From the NCBI RefSeq assembly GCF_032854445.1, contig NC_088301.1, forward strand, positions 58,788,512 to 58,852,511: 64,000 nt of DNA, given 5' to 3'. This stretch comes from Liolophura sinensis. Taxonomy: Eukaryota; Mollusca; Polyplacophora; Chitonida; Chitonidae. The notes under the pieces were generated by a model. That model had not been told where the DNA came from, did no database searches, and worked only from the letters and a program-made list of their open reading frames with translations. A program made the position numbers and the translations under genes. Of the stretch, positions 26,401 to 37,234 are shown piece by piece (position 1 is the stretch's first letter; every line of letters begins with the position of its first letter).

Positions 26401-26594
26401 GCACATATTAACTGCTGGACTGTGGTCTGTTTCAAGTCAGAAAAAATAGCACTAAGATAATCTTCTAGCTAGCACACTTGATTGTAGCCCATTTGATGTT
26501 TCATTTTTCTTGGTTTTTGTTGAAACATGTTACTTTTTTCTTTAACAGGACTGTCGGATTTGACGTCAAGAGATACCTGTATGACTTCTTATGA
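17425..26594 (+). CDS. ORC5: Origin recognition complex subunit 5 (ORC5), complete
   Basis: AAA+ subunit of the nuclear ORC that licenses replication origins. Coding exons: 17425-17532, 17867-17959, 18530-18715, 19079-19153, 19695-19806, 19967-20097, 20543-20591, 21519-21609, 21994-22043, 22350-22462, 22761-22811, 25138-25248, 26013-26125, 26549-26594 (TGA). All are GT-AG and in frame, 1329 nt, 442 aa (human 435). Walker A is GNASSGKT in exon 2 and the degenerate Walker B is 'VFDKAE' in exon 4 (human 'VLDKAE'). Conserved blocks are 'EIVWEKF', '[15 protein letters not shown]', '[20 protein letters not shown]', '[12 protein letters not shown]' and '[16 protein letters not shown]', with the C-terminus 'RYLYDFL'. 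ATG 17425 is the first in the exon; a second at 17431 is equally possible. Intron 11 (2.3 kb) holds a minisatellite. Neighbours match human 7q22. Confidence 0.96.
19198..19446 (-). repeat. Full-length SINE, minus strand, with target-site duplication (ORC5 intron 4)
   Basis: Minus-strand element from about 19433 to 19211. Its head reads 'ggggcctccatggccgaggg', a tRNA-like A-box region, then 'cctctcaccagtgcagtc', the B-box region, and the tail 'tcttgagtacggcgtaaaac'. Flanks tgtcagagggata (19198-19210) and tgtcagaggaata (19434-19446) form a 12-13 base target-site duplication with one difference. Confidence 0.8.
21404..21482 (-). repeat. SINE 3'-tail fragment, minus strand (ORC5 intron 7)
   Basis: 'gactggtgttttacgctgta' followed by 'ctcaagaacatttcactt' is the reverse complement of the SINE tail. 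The body is missing. Confidence 0.65.
23056..24877. repeat. 73-bp minisatellite, about 25 copies, SINE-derived (ORC5 intron 11)
   Basis: The unit begins 'gtacctgtgtaatacatgag' and continues 'ttaagatgcggatggctgtg', 'ggattcccccgagctcagcc', 'tggtttcttgtgt'. The offset between the first two copies is 73. The second half of each unit corresponds to the SINE body ('tgcggatggtcgtg...ggctcagccc...tttcctccc'), and the last unit runs directly into a SINE tail. Positions such as gatgcgg/gatgtgg/catgcaa vary among copies. Confidence 0.93.
24840..24960 (+). repeat. SINE 3' part at the end of the 73-bp array
   Basis: The final array unit continues as 'tttcctcccaccataatact', 'ggactccaccgtataagtga', 'aatattcttgagtac' and an aaataaata tail, which is the normal 3' end of the dispersed SINE. 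It fixes the orientation and origin of the array. Confidence 0.85.
26592..26594 (+). other. ORC5: ORC5 stop codon
   Basis: TGA directly after the family-typical C-terminus YLYDFL. The following sequence (poly-C run at 26736-26762, then a CA run) is 3' UTR or flank. Confidence 0.9.
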
Positions 26595-26811
26595 TTGAAG
26601 TCAATACACCTGTACACTTTATATTAACGTGCAGGTAACATGTCTGTCTGTCTGATCTGTCCATGTTATGGATGAATTGGGCATGATACCAAGTACTGAA
26701 GACTACAAACTCTTGAAAAACAGTGTGATCTCTCGCCCCCTCCCCCCCCCCCCCCCCCCCCCACACACACAAAATTCATGCATATATAATTGTACAGAAA
26801 CAATTGAATTG

Positions 26812-26817
26812 AATAAA
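26812..26817 (+). terminator. ORC5: Candidate polyadenylation signal of ORC5
   Basis: AATAAA 218 bases after the stop. A second AATAAA lies at 27095-27100, just before the satellite. Either could be used. Confidence 0.5.
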
Positions 26818-27209
26818 CTTTGCTTTTGTATAATGGGATGGTGCCAATTTGTGCATATGTAAATAAATGTCAAGACTATAATGGGCCATTTCTTTGCTGG
26901 AACAAGCATTGTGCTAGAAACTAGAAACCATAAGACATTAGTATATAAGGTATAGCTGACACAGATCTTTTTGATCCTCTGAATCTCGTTCTCCAGATTA
27001 AAAATTCTTCATTGCAACAGTATTATTGTTGAAAGTTTATTCATTTCCATATCTGTGCAATAGTTATGGCTGTCCTATACATGCAATTATTTAAAATAAA
27101 GTAAATGTTTTTGAGATTGATGTCTTGTTTTTGTTGTTGAGATATGTCTTTGTTCTTAATATTTTGTTTTGATAATTTTGTAATAATTGTTTGAAATTTT
27201 TCTGGCTTC

Positions 27210-30200
27210 TGTATTGATGTGCTGTTTCTGACTTCATGTCCGGAGCTGTCAGATAGTGTGGGACATTATGTATTGAGGTGCTGTTTCTGACTTCATGTCC
27301 AGAGCTGTCAGATAGTGTAGGACATTCTGTATTGAGGTGCTGTTTCTGACTTCATGTCCGGAGCTGTCAGATAGTGTAGGACATTCTGTATTGAGCTGCT
27401 GTTTCTGACTTCATGTCCATAGCTGTCAGATAGTGTAGGACATTCTGTATTGAGCTGCTGTTTCTGACTTCATGTCCAGAGCTGTCAGATAGTGTAGGAC
27501 ATTCTGTATTGAGCTGCTGTTTCTGACTTCATGTCCATAGCTGTCAGATAGTGTAGTCATTCGATATTGACTGTTTTTGTCTTTGTCTGAACATGTCAGA
27601 TAGCGTAGGACGCTCTGTATAGAGGTGCTATTTCTGACTTGGGGCCTCCGTCGCTCAGTTGGTTAGCGTGCTAGCACAGCGTAATAACCCAAGAGTCTCT
27701 CACCAATGCGGTCGATGGGAGTTCAAGTCCAGCTCATGCTGGTTTCCTCTCCAGCCGTACGTGGGAAGGTCTAGCATCAACCTGCGGATGGTCGTGAGTT
27801 TCCCCCTGGCTCAGCCCAGTTTCCTCCCACCATAATGCTGTCTGTCGTCGTGTAAGTGAAATATTCTTGAGTACGGCGTAAAACACCAGTCAAATAAATA
27901 AATAACTATTTCTGACTTCATGTCCAGAGCTGTCAGATAGTGCAGGACATTCTGTATTGAGGTGCTGTTCCTGACTTCATGTCCAGAGCTGTCAGATAGT
28001 GCAGGACATTTGGTATTGAGCTGCTGTTTCTGACTTCATGTCCATAGCTGTCAGATAGCGCAGGACATTCTGTATTGAGCTGCTGTTTCTGACTTCATGT
28101 CCCGAGCTGTCAGATAGTGTAGGACACTCTATATTGAGTTGCTATTTCTGACTTTATGTCAAGAGATGTCAGATAGTGTAGGACATTCTGTATTGAGCTG
28201 CTGTTTCTGACTTCATGTCCCGAGCTGTCAGATAGTGTATGACACTCTGTATTGAGGTGCTGTTTCTGACTTCATGTCCACAGCTGTCAGATAGCGCAGG
28301 ACATTCTGTATTGAGCTGCTGTTTCTGACTTCATGTCCCGAGTTGTCAGATAGTGTAGGACACTCTATATTGAGGTGCTATTTCTGACTTTGTCAAGAGA
28401 TGTCAGATAGTGTAGGACACTCTGTATTGAGCTGCTGTTTCTGACTTCATGTCCACAGCTGTCAGATAGCGCAGGACATTCTGTATTGAGCTGCTGTTTC
28501 TGACTTCATGTCCCGAGTTGTCAGATAGTGTAGGACACTCTATATTGAGGTGCTATTTCTGACTTTATGTCAAGAGATGTCAGATAGTGTAGGACATTCT
28601 GTATTGAGCTGCTGTTTCTGACTTCATGTCCATAGCTGTCAGATAGCGCAGTACATTCTGTATTGAGCTGCTGTTTCTGACTTCATGTCCCGAGCTGTCA
28701 GATAGTGTAGGACACTATATTGAGGTGCTATTTCTGACTTTATGTCAAGAGATGTCAGATAGTGTAGGACACTCTATATTGAGGTGCTATTTCTGACTTC
28801 ATGTCCAGAGCTGTCAGATAGTGTAGGACATTCTGTATTGAGCTGCTGTTTCTGACTTCATGTCCACAGCTGTAAGATAGTGTAGGACATTCTGTATTGA
28901 GCTGCTGTGTTTGACTTCATGTCCAGAGCTGTCAGATAGTGTAGGACACTATGTCGAGGTGCCATTTCGGACTTTATGTCAAGAGATGTCAGGTAGTGTA
29001 GGACACTCTGTATAGAGGTGCTGTTTCTGACTTCATGTCCACAGCTGTCAGATAGTGTAGGACATTCTGTATTGAGCTGCTGTTTCTGACTTCATGTCCA
29101 CAGCTGTCAGATAGTGTAAGACATTCTGTATTGAGCTGCTGTTTCTGACTTCATGTCCACAGCTGTCAGATAGTGTAGGACATTCTGTATTGAGCTGCTG
29201 TTTCTGACTTCATGTCCACAGCTGTCAGATAGTGTAAGACATTCTGTATTGAGCTGCTGTTTCTGACTTCATGTCCAGAGCTGTCAGATAGTGTAGGACA
29301 TTCTGTATTGAGCTGCTGTTTCTGACTTCATGTCCACAGCTGTAAGATAGTGTAGGACATTCTGTATTGAGGTGCTGTTTCTGACTTCACGTCCCGAGTT
29401 GTCAGATAGTGTAGGACACTCTATATTGAGGTGCTATTTCTGACTTTATGTCAAGAGATGTCAGATAGTGTATGACACTCTGTATTGAGGTGCTATATCT
29501 GACTTCATGTCCAGAGCTGTCATGTAGTGTAGGTCATTCAGTGTTGAAGTGCTATTTCTGACTTCATGTCCAGAGCTGTCAGATAGTGCAGGACATTTGG
29601 TATTGAGCTGCTGTTTCTGACTTCATGTCCATAGCTGTCAGATAGCGCAGGACATTCTGTATTGAGCTGCTGTTTCTGACTTCATGTCCCGAGCTGTCAG
29701 ATAGTGTAGGACACTCTATATTGAGTTGCTATTTCTGACTTTATGTCAAGAGATGTCAGATAGTGTAGGACATTCTGTATTGAGCTGCTGTTTCTGACTT
29801 CATGTCCCGAGCTGTCAGATAGTGTAGGACACTCTGTATTGAGGTGCTGTTTCTGACTTCATGTCCACAGCTGTCAGATAGCGCAGGACATTCTGTATTG
29901 AGCTGCTGTTTCTGACTTCATGTCCCGAGTTGTCAGATAGTGTAGGACACTCTATATTGAGGTGCTATTTCTGACTTTGTCAAGAGATGTCAGATAGTGT
30001 AGGACACTCTGTATTGAGCTGCTGTTTCTGACTTCATGTCCACAGCTGTCAGATAGCGCAGGACATTCTGTATTGAGCTGCTGTTTCTGACTTCATGTCC
30101 CGAGTTGTCAGATAGTGTAGGACACTCTATATTGAGGTGCTATTTCTGACTTTATGTCAAGAGATGTCAGATAGTGTAGGACATTCTGTATTGAGCTGCT

Positions 30201-31708
30201 GTTTCTGACTTCATGTCCATAGCTGTCAGATAGCGCAGTACATTCTGTATTGAGCTGCTGTTTCTGACTTCATGTCCCGAGCTGTCAGATAGTGTAGGAC
30301 ACTATATTGAGGTGCTATTTCTGACTTTATGTCAAGAGATGTCAGATAGTGTAGGACACTCTATATTGAGGTGCTATTTCTGACTTCATGTCCAGAGCTG
30401 TCAGATAGTGTAGGACATTCTGTATTGAGCTGCTGTTTCTGACTTCATGTCCAGAGCTGTCAGATAGTGTAGGACACTCTATATTGAGGTGCTGTTTCTG
30501 ACTTCATGTCCACAGCTGTAAGATAGTGTAGGACATTCTGTATTGAGCTGCTGTGTTTGACTTCATGTCCAGAGCTGTCAGATAGTGTAGGACACTATGT
30601 CGAGGTGCCATTTCGGACTTTATGTCAAGAGATGTCAGGTAGTGTAGGACACTCTGTATAGAGGTGCTGTTTCTGACTTCATGTCCACAGCTGTCAGATA
30701 GTGTAGGACATTCTGTATTGAGCTGCTGTTTCTGACTTCATGTCCACAGCTGTCAGATAGTGTAAGACATTCTGTATTGAGCTGCTGTTTCTGACTTCAT
30801 GTCCACAGCTGTCAGATGGTGTAGGACATTCTGTATTGAGCTGCTGTTTCTGACTTCATGTCCACAGCTGTCAGATAGTGTAAGACATTCTGTATTGAGC
30901 TGCTGTTTCTGACTTCATGTCCAGAGCTGTCAGATAGTGTAGGACATTCTGTATTGAGCTGCTGTTTCTGACTTCATGTCCACAGCTGTAAGATAGTGTA
31001 GGACATTCTGTATTGAGGTGCTGTTTCTGACTTCACGTCCCGAGTTGTCAGATAGTGTAGGACACTCTATATTGAGGTGCTATTTCTGACTTTATGTCAA
31101 GAGATGTCAGATAGTGTATGACACTCTGTATTGAGGTGCTATATCTGACTTCATGTCCAGAGCTGTCATGTAGTGTAGGTCATTCAGTGTTGAAGTGCTA
31201 TTTCTGACTTCATGTCCAGAGCTGTCAGATAGTGTAGGACACTATATTGAGGTGCTATATCTGACTTCATGTCCAGAGCTGTCAGATAGTGTAGGACACT
31301 CTATATTGAGGTGCTATATCTGACTTCATGTCCAGATCTGTCAGATAGTGTAGGACACTCTATATTGAGGTGCTATTTCTGACTTCATGTCCAGAGCTGT
31401 CATGTAGTGTAGGTCATTCAGTGTTGAAGTGCTGTTTCTGACTTCATGTCCAGAGCTGTCAGATAGTGTAGGACACTCTATATTGAGGTGCTATTTCTGA
31501 CTTCATGTCCAGAGCTGCCAGATAGTGTAGGACACTCTGTATTGAGGTGCTATATCTGACTTCATGTCCAGAGCTGTCATGTAGTGTAGGTCATTCAGTG
31601 TTGAAGTGCTATATCTGACTTCATATCCAGAGCTGTCAGATAGTGTAGGACATTCTGTATTGAGCTGCTATTTCTGACTTCATGTCCAGAGCTGTCAGAT
31701 AGTGTAAG
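27210..31708. repeat. 59-bp satellite array, about 72 copies, with higher-order duplication
   Basis: The unit is 59 bases: 'tgtattgagctgctgtttct', 'gacttcatgtccacagctgt', 'cagatagtgtaggacattc'. Variant subtypes recur, such as 'tttatgtcaagagatgtc', 'gtcatgtagtgtaggtcatt' and 'atgtcgaggtgccatttcgg'. Their order repeats with an offset of 1587-1647 bases. One SINE interrupts the array at 27641-27905. Confidence 0.97.
27641..27905 (+). repeat. Full-length SINE inserted in the satellite, with target-site duplication
   Basis: Starts 'ggggcctccgtcgctcagtt' with a tRNA-like A box (cgctcagttggttagc). The B-box region is 'gggagttcaagtccagct'. The body is 'gcggatggtcgtgagtttcc' and the tail 'attcttgagtacggcgtaaa' plus aaataaata. 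The satellite sequence ctatttctgactt occurs on both sides (27628-27640 and 27906-27918), as expected for LINE-type integration. Read as tRNA-derived from the boxes. The parent tRNA is uncertain. Confidence 0.9.
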
Positions 31709-32129
31709 CTGGAGTTCAGAGTTTCTGCTATAGTTTTTGTTTACTGGTATTTTATAATTTTTTTATTTGTTTATTTGATGTCAAGAATTTTTTAGCATTG
31801 CCTTGTTCACCTGAAGAGTTTGGTCTTATACATATTACGAGGGATTTGGTGACAGTTGTGTGTGTGTTTTTTTTACTATATACCGTTAACTTGTTGGCAT
31901 TTTCACTTATAAAGAATTTTTATTGTACTAAAATTCTGTGGATGATTTCAGTTTTTAAACATGCAATGTCCGAGTAGTTTCCAGTTGGTTAGGGTGGTAT
32001 GGATGAAATATTGCCGATGTGGTGATAAACCATAATCATTCATTCATTTAATTTTTTTAAGGAATTTTTAGATATCCCCGCTGTCAGTGTTGGTGTGGAC
32101 ATGGTGACAATAAGTCATTGATGTGTGTG

Positions 32130-32345
32130 CAACTGATTGCGCAATCCAACATCCACTGGAGACCATTTCTCTCTCACCACCGTGGCATGCTTAACTGTAT
32201 CTCACATATTGAAAACTTTGTCACTAACTTGTCAAAGGCCGGTGACTTTCCCCTGGCACTTGGGTTCTCCCACCCATAAAACTCATCGCTATCATACAAG
32301 TGAAAAATTCGTCAGTTTCTGACTAAACAACAATCACATATATAA
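32130..32345 (+). repeat. SINE-like element of a second family (degraded)
   Basis: 'tctcccacccataaaactca', 'tcgctatcatacaagtgaaa' and a tail 'aacaacaatcacatatataa' resemble the 3' part of the elements at 48755 and 49095 rather than the main SINE. The 61-aa frame at 32137-32322 lies inside it. Confidence 0.4.
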
Positions 32346-34654
32346 ATAACTGATTTCATTTTAATCAAAATGCCAAAGTGGGTGTTGTCTCCCTTATGCT
32401 GCATGTTATTATTCTGGAAACAATTGTAGAAAATATACAAATGATGCATGCATCTTTATACATGTACCAGGGAAGTATATTACATTTATGTACGACACTG
32501 GCTGACAGGGCAGCTACACACACTTAAACAAAGACTGTGTAGGCTATGGTGACCCTATTGTGTGCACAAGTTGATACTGTCGGTTTTAGTTAAGATTGAT
32601 GTTTAACCCCATGTTTTTCATTACACTTTTTTAGTGCAGTAACTATCATTGGCATGAAGGGATCTATGATCAGATTGGAATGGTTTTTACTTCAGGGGAT
32701 TATCATGTTAATGTTTGACCAGCACATAGCTGTAAAATGGCCAACAATGAAACCAACATGGGATATTGTGTTGCCCATAGTTTTCTTGGAAACTAAACAA
32801 AAGAGAGTAGAGTGTTGTACTCACATCAGTATTTGTGTTGCCCCGGGCATTTCTATGTCCTCCGCCCATACACCTGACTGGTAAACATATAAGGGAAGAT
32901 TGAGCAAAGCTATCAAATCAATCAAATATGAAAATCAAAGTAAGTAATCGATATGTTTGTGAAATATTCCCATCTTTTCTGTCTTAGAAAGTTTGAGGCC
33001 ATGTGATAATACTTATTGTATTCCATAACCAAGTAAGATATTGCTCTTTTATTCTGCTCAGCCTTGTAAATGACATACCCCTATGGGCCTATTTATTTAG
33101 CTCAGGTATACATTATCTTACAAAATTTTAGTTCAAAAGGTTTTAAATTATGTGTTAATTTTAAATGAGCACAAACACTAGCTTCTGTGGAATGTACTTC
33201 TTGTCAGTTAATGCACAGTGTAACTTATTTGTAATGTTGCAGACTATCTACAATATACATACAGAATGACCTATAAATGTAAGGTGATACTATGTTAACC
33301 AAAGGGTGAAAACTTGAGTGGCTTCACAGGAAGTGAAGGAGCTATTTCCTATTAGGTTTTTACCAGGGCTTTCTATGCCACATTCTCCTTTCCACATGAC
33401 CATCCACAGCTAAATGTTGTACATCAGGTAATTATGTACAGGCGAAGTGTTGGGATTTTCATAATTAGAACTTTTTTGTTGTGCTAGGTAGGCCTACTAA
33501 ACGGTCTTTTTTATGTGTACCAACCAAATCATGAACACAGGGCAACAAAAACCTTGTAAAAAGTTAAGATTAGAATATGTAAATTTGTGATTTGTTAAAT
33601 TAAATGCCTCACTGGTACATATTCAGTAAATGTTTTGTCAGGTCAGACTTCAGAGGTGCTTCTGGCATTGCAAATCCATGATATTTTGGAAACTTTACGT
33701 AAACAAATCAGACATGTTGAATGGTGAGAAGATTATGGAGACTGCACTAAACAACTAGACTGATGCGAGCCTAGCACATTCTAGTTCTGTAACCTGAGAT
33801 GCCCTCTCATCTTTCATTCCATATTGGCATGTTCCGCTCACAGTAATGCTTTAACACATACATCCTGCTTCCAGGTATTGTTTATGTAGTAGTTCCTGTT
33901 GTTGCTGTAAGGTCAGAAACAGCTGTGCTGGCCTGTGACTGTCCAGTTTTGGTCTGTTTTGTGACTAATCACATCATATATACATTGCGTCTAGGTTTCT
34001 AGTTCGGCCAAAGAACTCTCAGACTGGCTTCTGTCTGAAGAAAGTTTGATTTCTCTGCACAGGTCAGTCTCTATTGTATGAGCTTTGCTTGGTATTAATT
34101 TTTTTCAAATTTTTGCCAAATATTGTTCAATATTATTTATGACCTTTTGTAGATGGCAAGTAACTGTATTTGGCAAGATTTCTACATGTAGATAGAATTA
34201 TCACTCTTAAGTGTTGACAGGTGGCGTGGTAAATAGTGAAGGGAATTATTGGCTGCTGGATCAACAGCCTTCTTTCACACACACACATGGATGTGGTGTT
34301 TTAAAGGCTTAATGAGATTAAATTATAATCAGTCAAAGATGTATGTCAGATGAAATTGTTTTTTTAAATTATATAGTGAGGTGATCGGATCTTGCATCTG
34401 TGTTCTAAACCAATACAAATAACAAAATAACCCTAGTGTGCTGACAGTGTTGGGGACATCCATGTTTACTATTCAGACTTCTCATTCCTGTAATTACATA
34501 TACTCTGGATAATGGGGGGAGGTAAATGTATGTTTATAACCTTTTTCTGGCAGCATTTAATATGGTGGTGGAAGTGAATAAAGTGACATACAACAAATAT
34601 ACATATATTTTGTTTTGTGAAAATTTATATTTTGATATGTCAACTGTCTTTCAG

Positions 34655-34684
34655 ATTTGGGTAGCCTGTAACTTGACCTTGAAG
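34655..34684 (+). promoter_or_regulatory. RELN: Reelin 5' UTR end with candidate splice acceptor
   Basis: 'caactgtctttcag' ending at 34654 is a good pyrimidine-rich acceptor 30 bases before the start codon, which suggests an upstream non-coding exon. An in-frame ATG upstream (34526) would place about 50 residues before the signal peptide, so 34685 is the better start. Confidence 0.4.
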
Positions 34685-37234
34685 ATGGCATCTCAAGGTT
34701 ACCTGTGGCTCCTGTTTGTGTTCACCTTGCCTGGTGATGTGTTCGTCGTGCAAGCCCCTTTCCTATCTCCTTTCTTCTTTTTGTGTAATTACCATGGAAA
34801 CGTCCAGGAATTGGGTGTTGATCAGGGGGAAGTTGCTCTCAGTGTGTCTGTATCGGGAAACCCGGAGTACTACGTTCCTGGGAAATTCTATGAAAGTAAG
34901 ACTCATTGGCATATTTTAATAATGCTGGCATAGAATTTTCCTGAAAAGTTTTTTATAATATAATTGGTTAAAATGCCTTTAAATTGTTTCTATGTGTGTC
35001 ATGTGCAAATTCAGATTTTGTGATACAAAGAGAAAAAGAAAACTCTGGTTTAAAATACTTTTAAAATATTTGTATTCATTCACACTTAAAACTGCTGAGA
35101 CAGGAACCTCAAGAACAATCCACCATGGGGCTTCATCTGGTTGTTGTGTGCAACACAGAATTCTTACATGAACTATTCCAAATTTTGTAATTTTCTTTCT
35201 GAAGGTTAGGCCTGTGCATCATGTTTATTGCCCAAGGTCAGTCTGATTGCATTTCAGTCTAAATTGAGACCTTCAAATAAACAGTCAAATAAATAATCAG
35301 TGACATTTTGATATGTGAATGAAATAAATACTTGAATGACCATGACATGCAGAAGTATTTTACTTAAGCTGAAGAATTAAAATTATTTATTTTCTTCAAA
35401 TTGATATAATTTCTTTGTTGTAGTAACGGTGTCCTCTAGCATGAACTTTAATGGCTTTCTGCTGACTGGTCTGTATACACTGTCAGACTTTGCTGCTGTT
35501 AATCTGCCTGGGTTTACGAACCCTGCTGTACAGGCAGGCCATGCTGTGGGACAAAATCTCATGTGCTCCATTGTCCACTCCCACATGAGCCGTAAGCCTC
35601 AGCACCAACTGTCAATCATGTGGCTGTCTCCGCCCTCCGGTACAGGCTGCATAAGCTTCCTGTAAGTCTCATAACATCTTCAATACAAGATTTTCAACAC
35701 TTATCTTCAAAAAGTTTTCAAGTTATGTCTTTTCAGCAATTTAACCTGTACTATCTGAAAAGTTGTATGCAATGCAGGAGTTTTCTTGTCACAACAGTTC
35801 TTGATTATGGATCAGGACTGATTTGTGGCTTCTTCGAGAAGCAGAGAAGCTACATGCTTATCCATATACTTTTTCAGAGTATCAATTTTGTAACGTTTTG
35901 GTCCTCAGCCATTGGATATTACAAGCTCATAAAATCACAATTCTCTTGATACAACAATATTTTAAGTTGATGACTATCTAAGCTTTAATCTTGTAAAGTT
36001 TTATATTTGTAACAGTGACAACTTGCTCTGATATCAGGGACATTGAAAAGGAATTTGTGTGTTCTATCTGAACACTGGACCATAAAAATGAAGCAAGCCT
36101 GTGGCAGGGATATTTTAAATCAAGCAATATTGAATGATCAGACATTAAAGTAAACATAAATTCTGCCACTATATATACATATAAATGATATATTACACAG
36201 TTATCACAAAAAAAATATGTAAAAAATTCTGTATAGTCTTGAAAGTCAAGAAGATGATGTTCAGCATTGGGAATATGGCACTGAGGGACAATTCACTCCG
36301 AGTAGCCATGTTGTAGAAGCCCTGATGAACTGGGACAGTCACAAGTGCTGAAAGCGTCACGTGATAATTGGCTGTCACATCAAAAAACCTGTTAGCTCTT
36401 GATTGTCAGTGTGGTTTCTTAAATATTGATGCATAAATATTGGATTGCTTAAGCGTTGAACTGAAGCATTTTGGGCCACACATTTATGAGCAGGGAACTG
36501 AGAATGGCTGCCAATGTCACATACATGTTGGGCAGGATACTGCAGTAACTTGTCAGGGTGAGCTGGCAAGAAAACTGCCTCGGGAGACTCATTTGCTCGA
36601 ACAAAAGATTTTGACATTGCATTATTTTATCTAAGCAAAGCCAGATTTATTACGAAAATATCTTCCCAAAATCTGAATGAAAGAGTCTGTTATTAATCAG
36701 ACGGTCCGGCTATGTTCAGTAAATTCCCTGATGTCTGTCCAGCCAGCTAGACCAAATGCTTACACGATTCAGAACGAGGACGAGGTGGACTGACCTCACC
36801 CTGACCAAGCACCAAAGTAAAACAAGCATCGACCCTTTGAACACAAAACAGAGCTGATACTCTTTGGTTGGGTATTAGGTGTTTTTGTTTGTATTTTCTC
36901 ATTGCTATATTGTTTAATACCGATGGTACTGGAGAGCTCCTAGGTTTTGTGACGTCACTCTAGATAGCTATAACATGGCAAGCTGGCGTCACCAAATGAG
37001 TGGCTAGGTATTGACAATTGTTTGCTATTTACCTTGTTGATAAGTGGTGTAGAATTTTAAAATATTTTTAGAACATTTCTGGAATACTACTCTGTTAATT
37101 AATTCAGCCTTAGTGGCTGACTTTATGTTCACTTTAACATCCCTAATTTGATTCGCATTACAGAGCAACTGCAACTTTAGGTGACCAGGTGTTGTTCAAA
37201 GACACAACAGTTTTACACATGTGTGAAGAAGGAG
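34685..37234 (+). other. RELN: Reelin module: signal peptide and Reeler domain (exons 1-3, aa 1-173)
   Basis: A hydrophobic N-terminus (LWLLFVFTL, then FVVQA) forms a secretion signal of about 24 residues. The mature part opens '[14 protein letters not shown]', nearly the human 'SPFFFLCTHHG'. '[13 protein letters not shown]', '[11 protein letters not shown]' and 'PSGTGC' follow the Reeler (F-spondin-like) fold. The four family cysteines are present (FFFLC, NLMC, GTGC, LHMC), consistent with two disulfides. The junctions in this block are phases 1, 2 and 1. Confidence 0.95.

Larger units (their letters stand above)
26595..34654. other. ORC5-RELN intergenic region
   Basis: Contains the ORC5 3' flank, the 59-bp satellite (27210-31708), a SINE-like tail near 32130-32345 and about 2.3 kb of AT-rich sequence before reelin. 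I see no coding exon. One or more 5'-UTR exons of reelin may lie in 31700-34650, but none can be fixed from sequence. Confidence 0.6.

Noticed and set aside
27641-27720. Possible functional tRNA gene
   Set aside because: The A and B boxes belong to the SINE head; the sequence continues into the SINE body and tail and is flanked by a target-site duplication.
27210-31708. CRISPR-like regular repeat
   Set aside because: The monomers are contiguous head-to-tail units without unique spacers, in a eukaryotic intergenic region. It is a satellite.
34526-34684. Upstream in-frame ATG extending reelin by about 53 residues
   Set aside because: It would bury the signal peptide, and a good splice acceptor at 34653-34654 indicates this stretch is intron plus a short 5' UTR.
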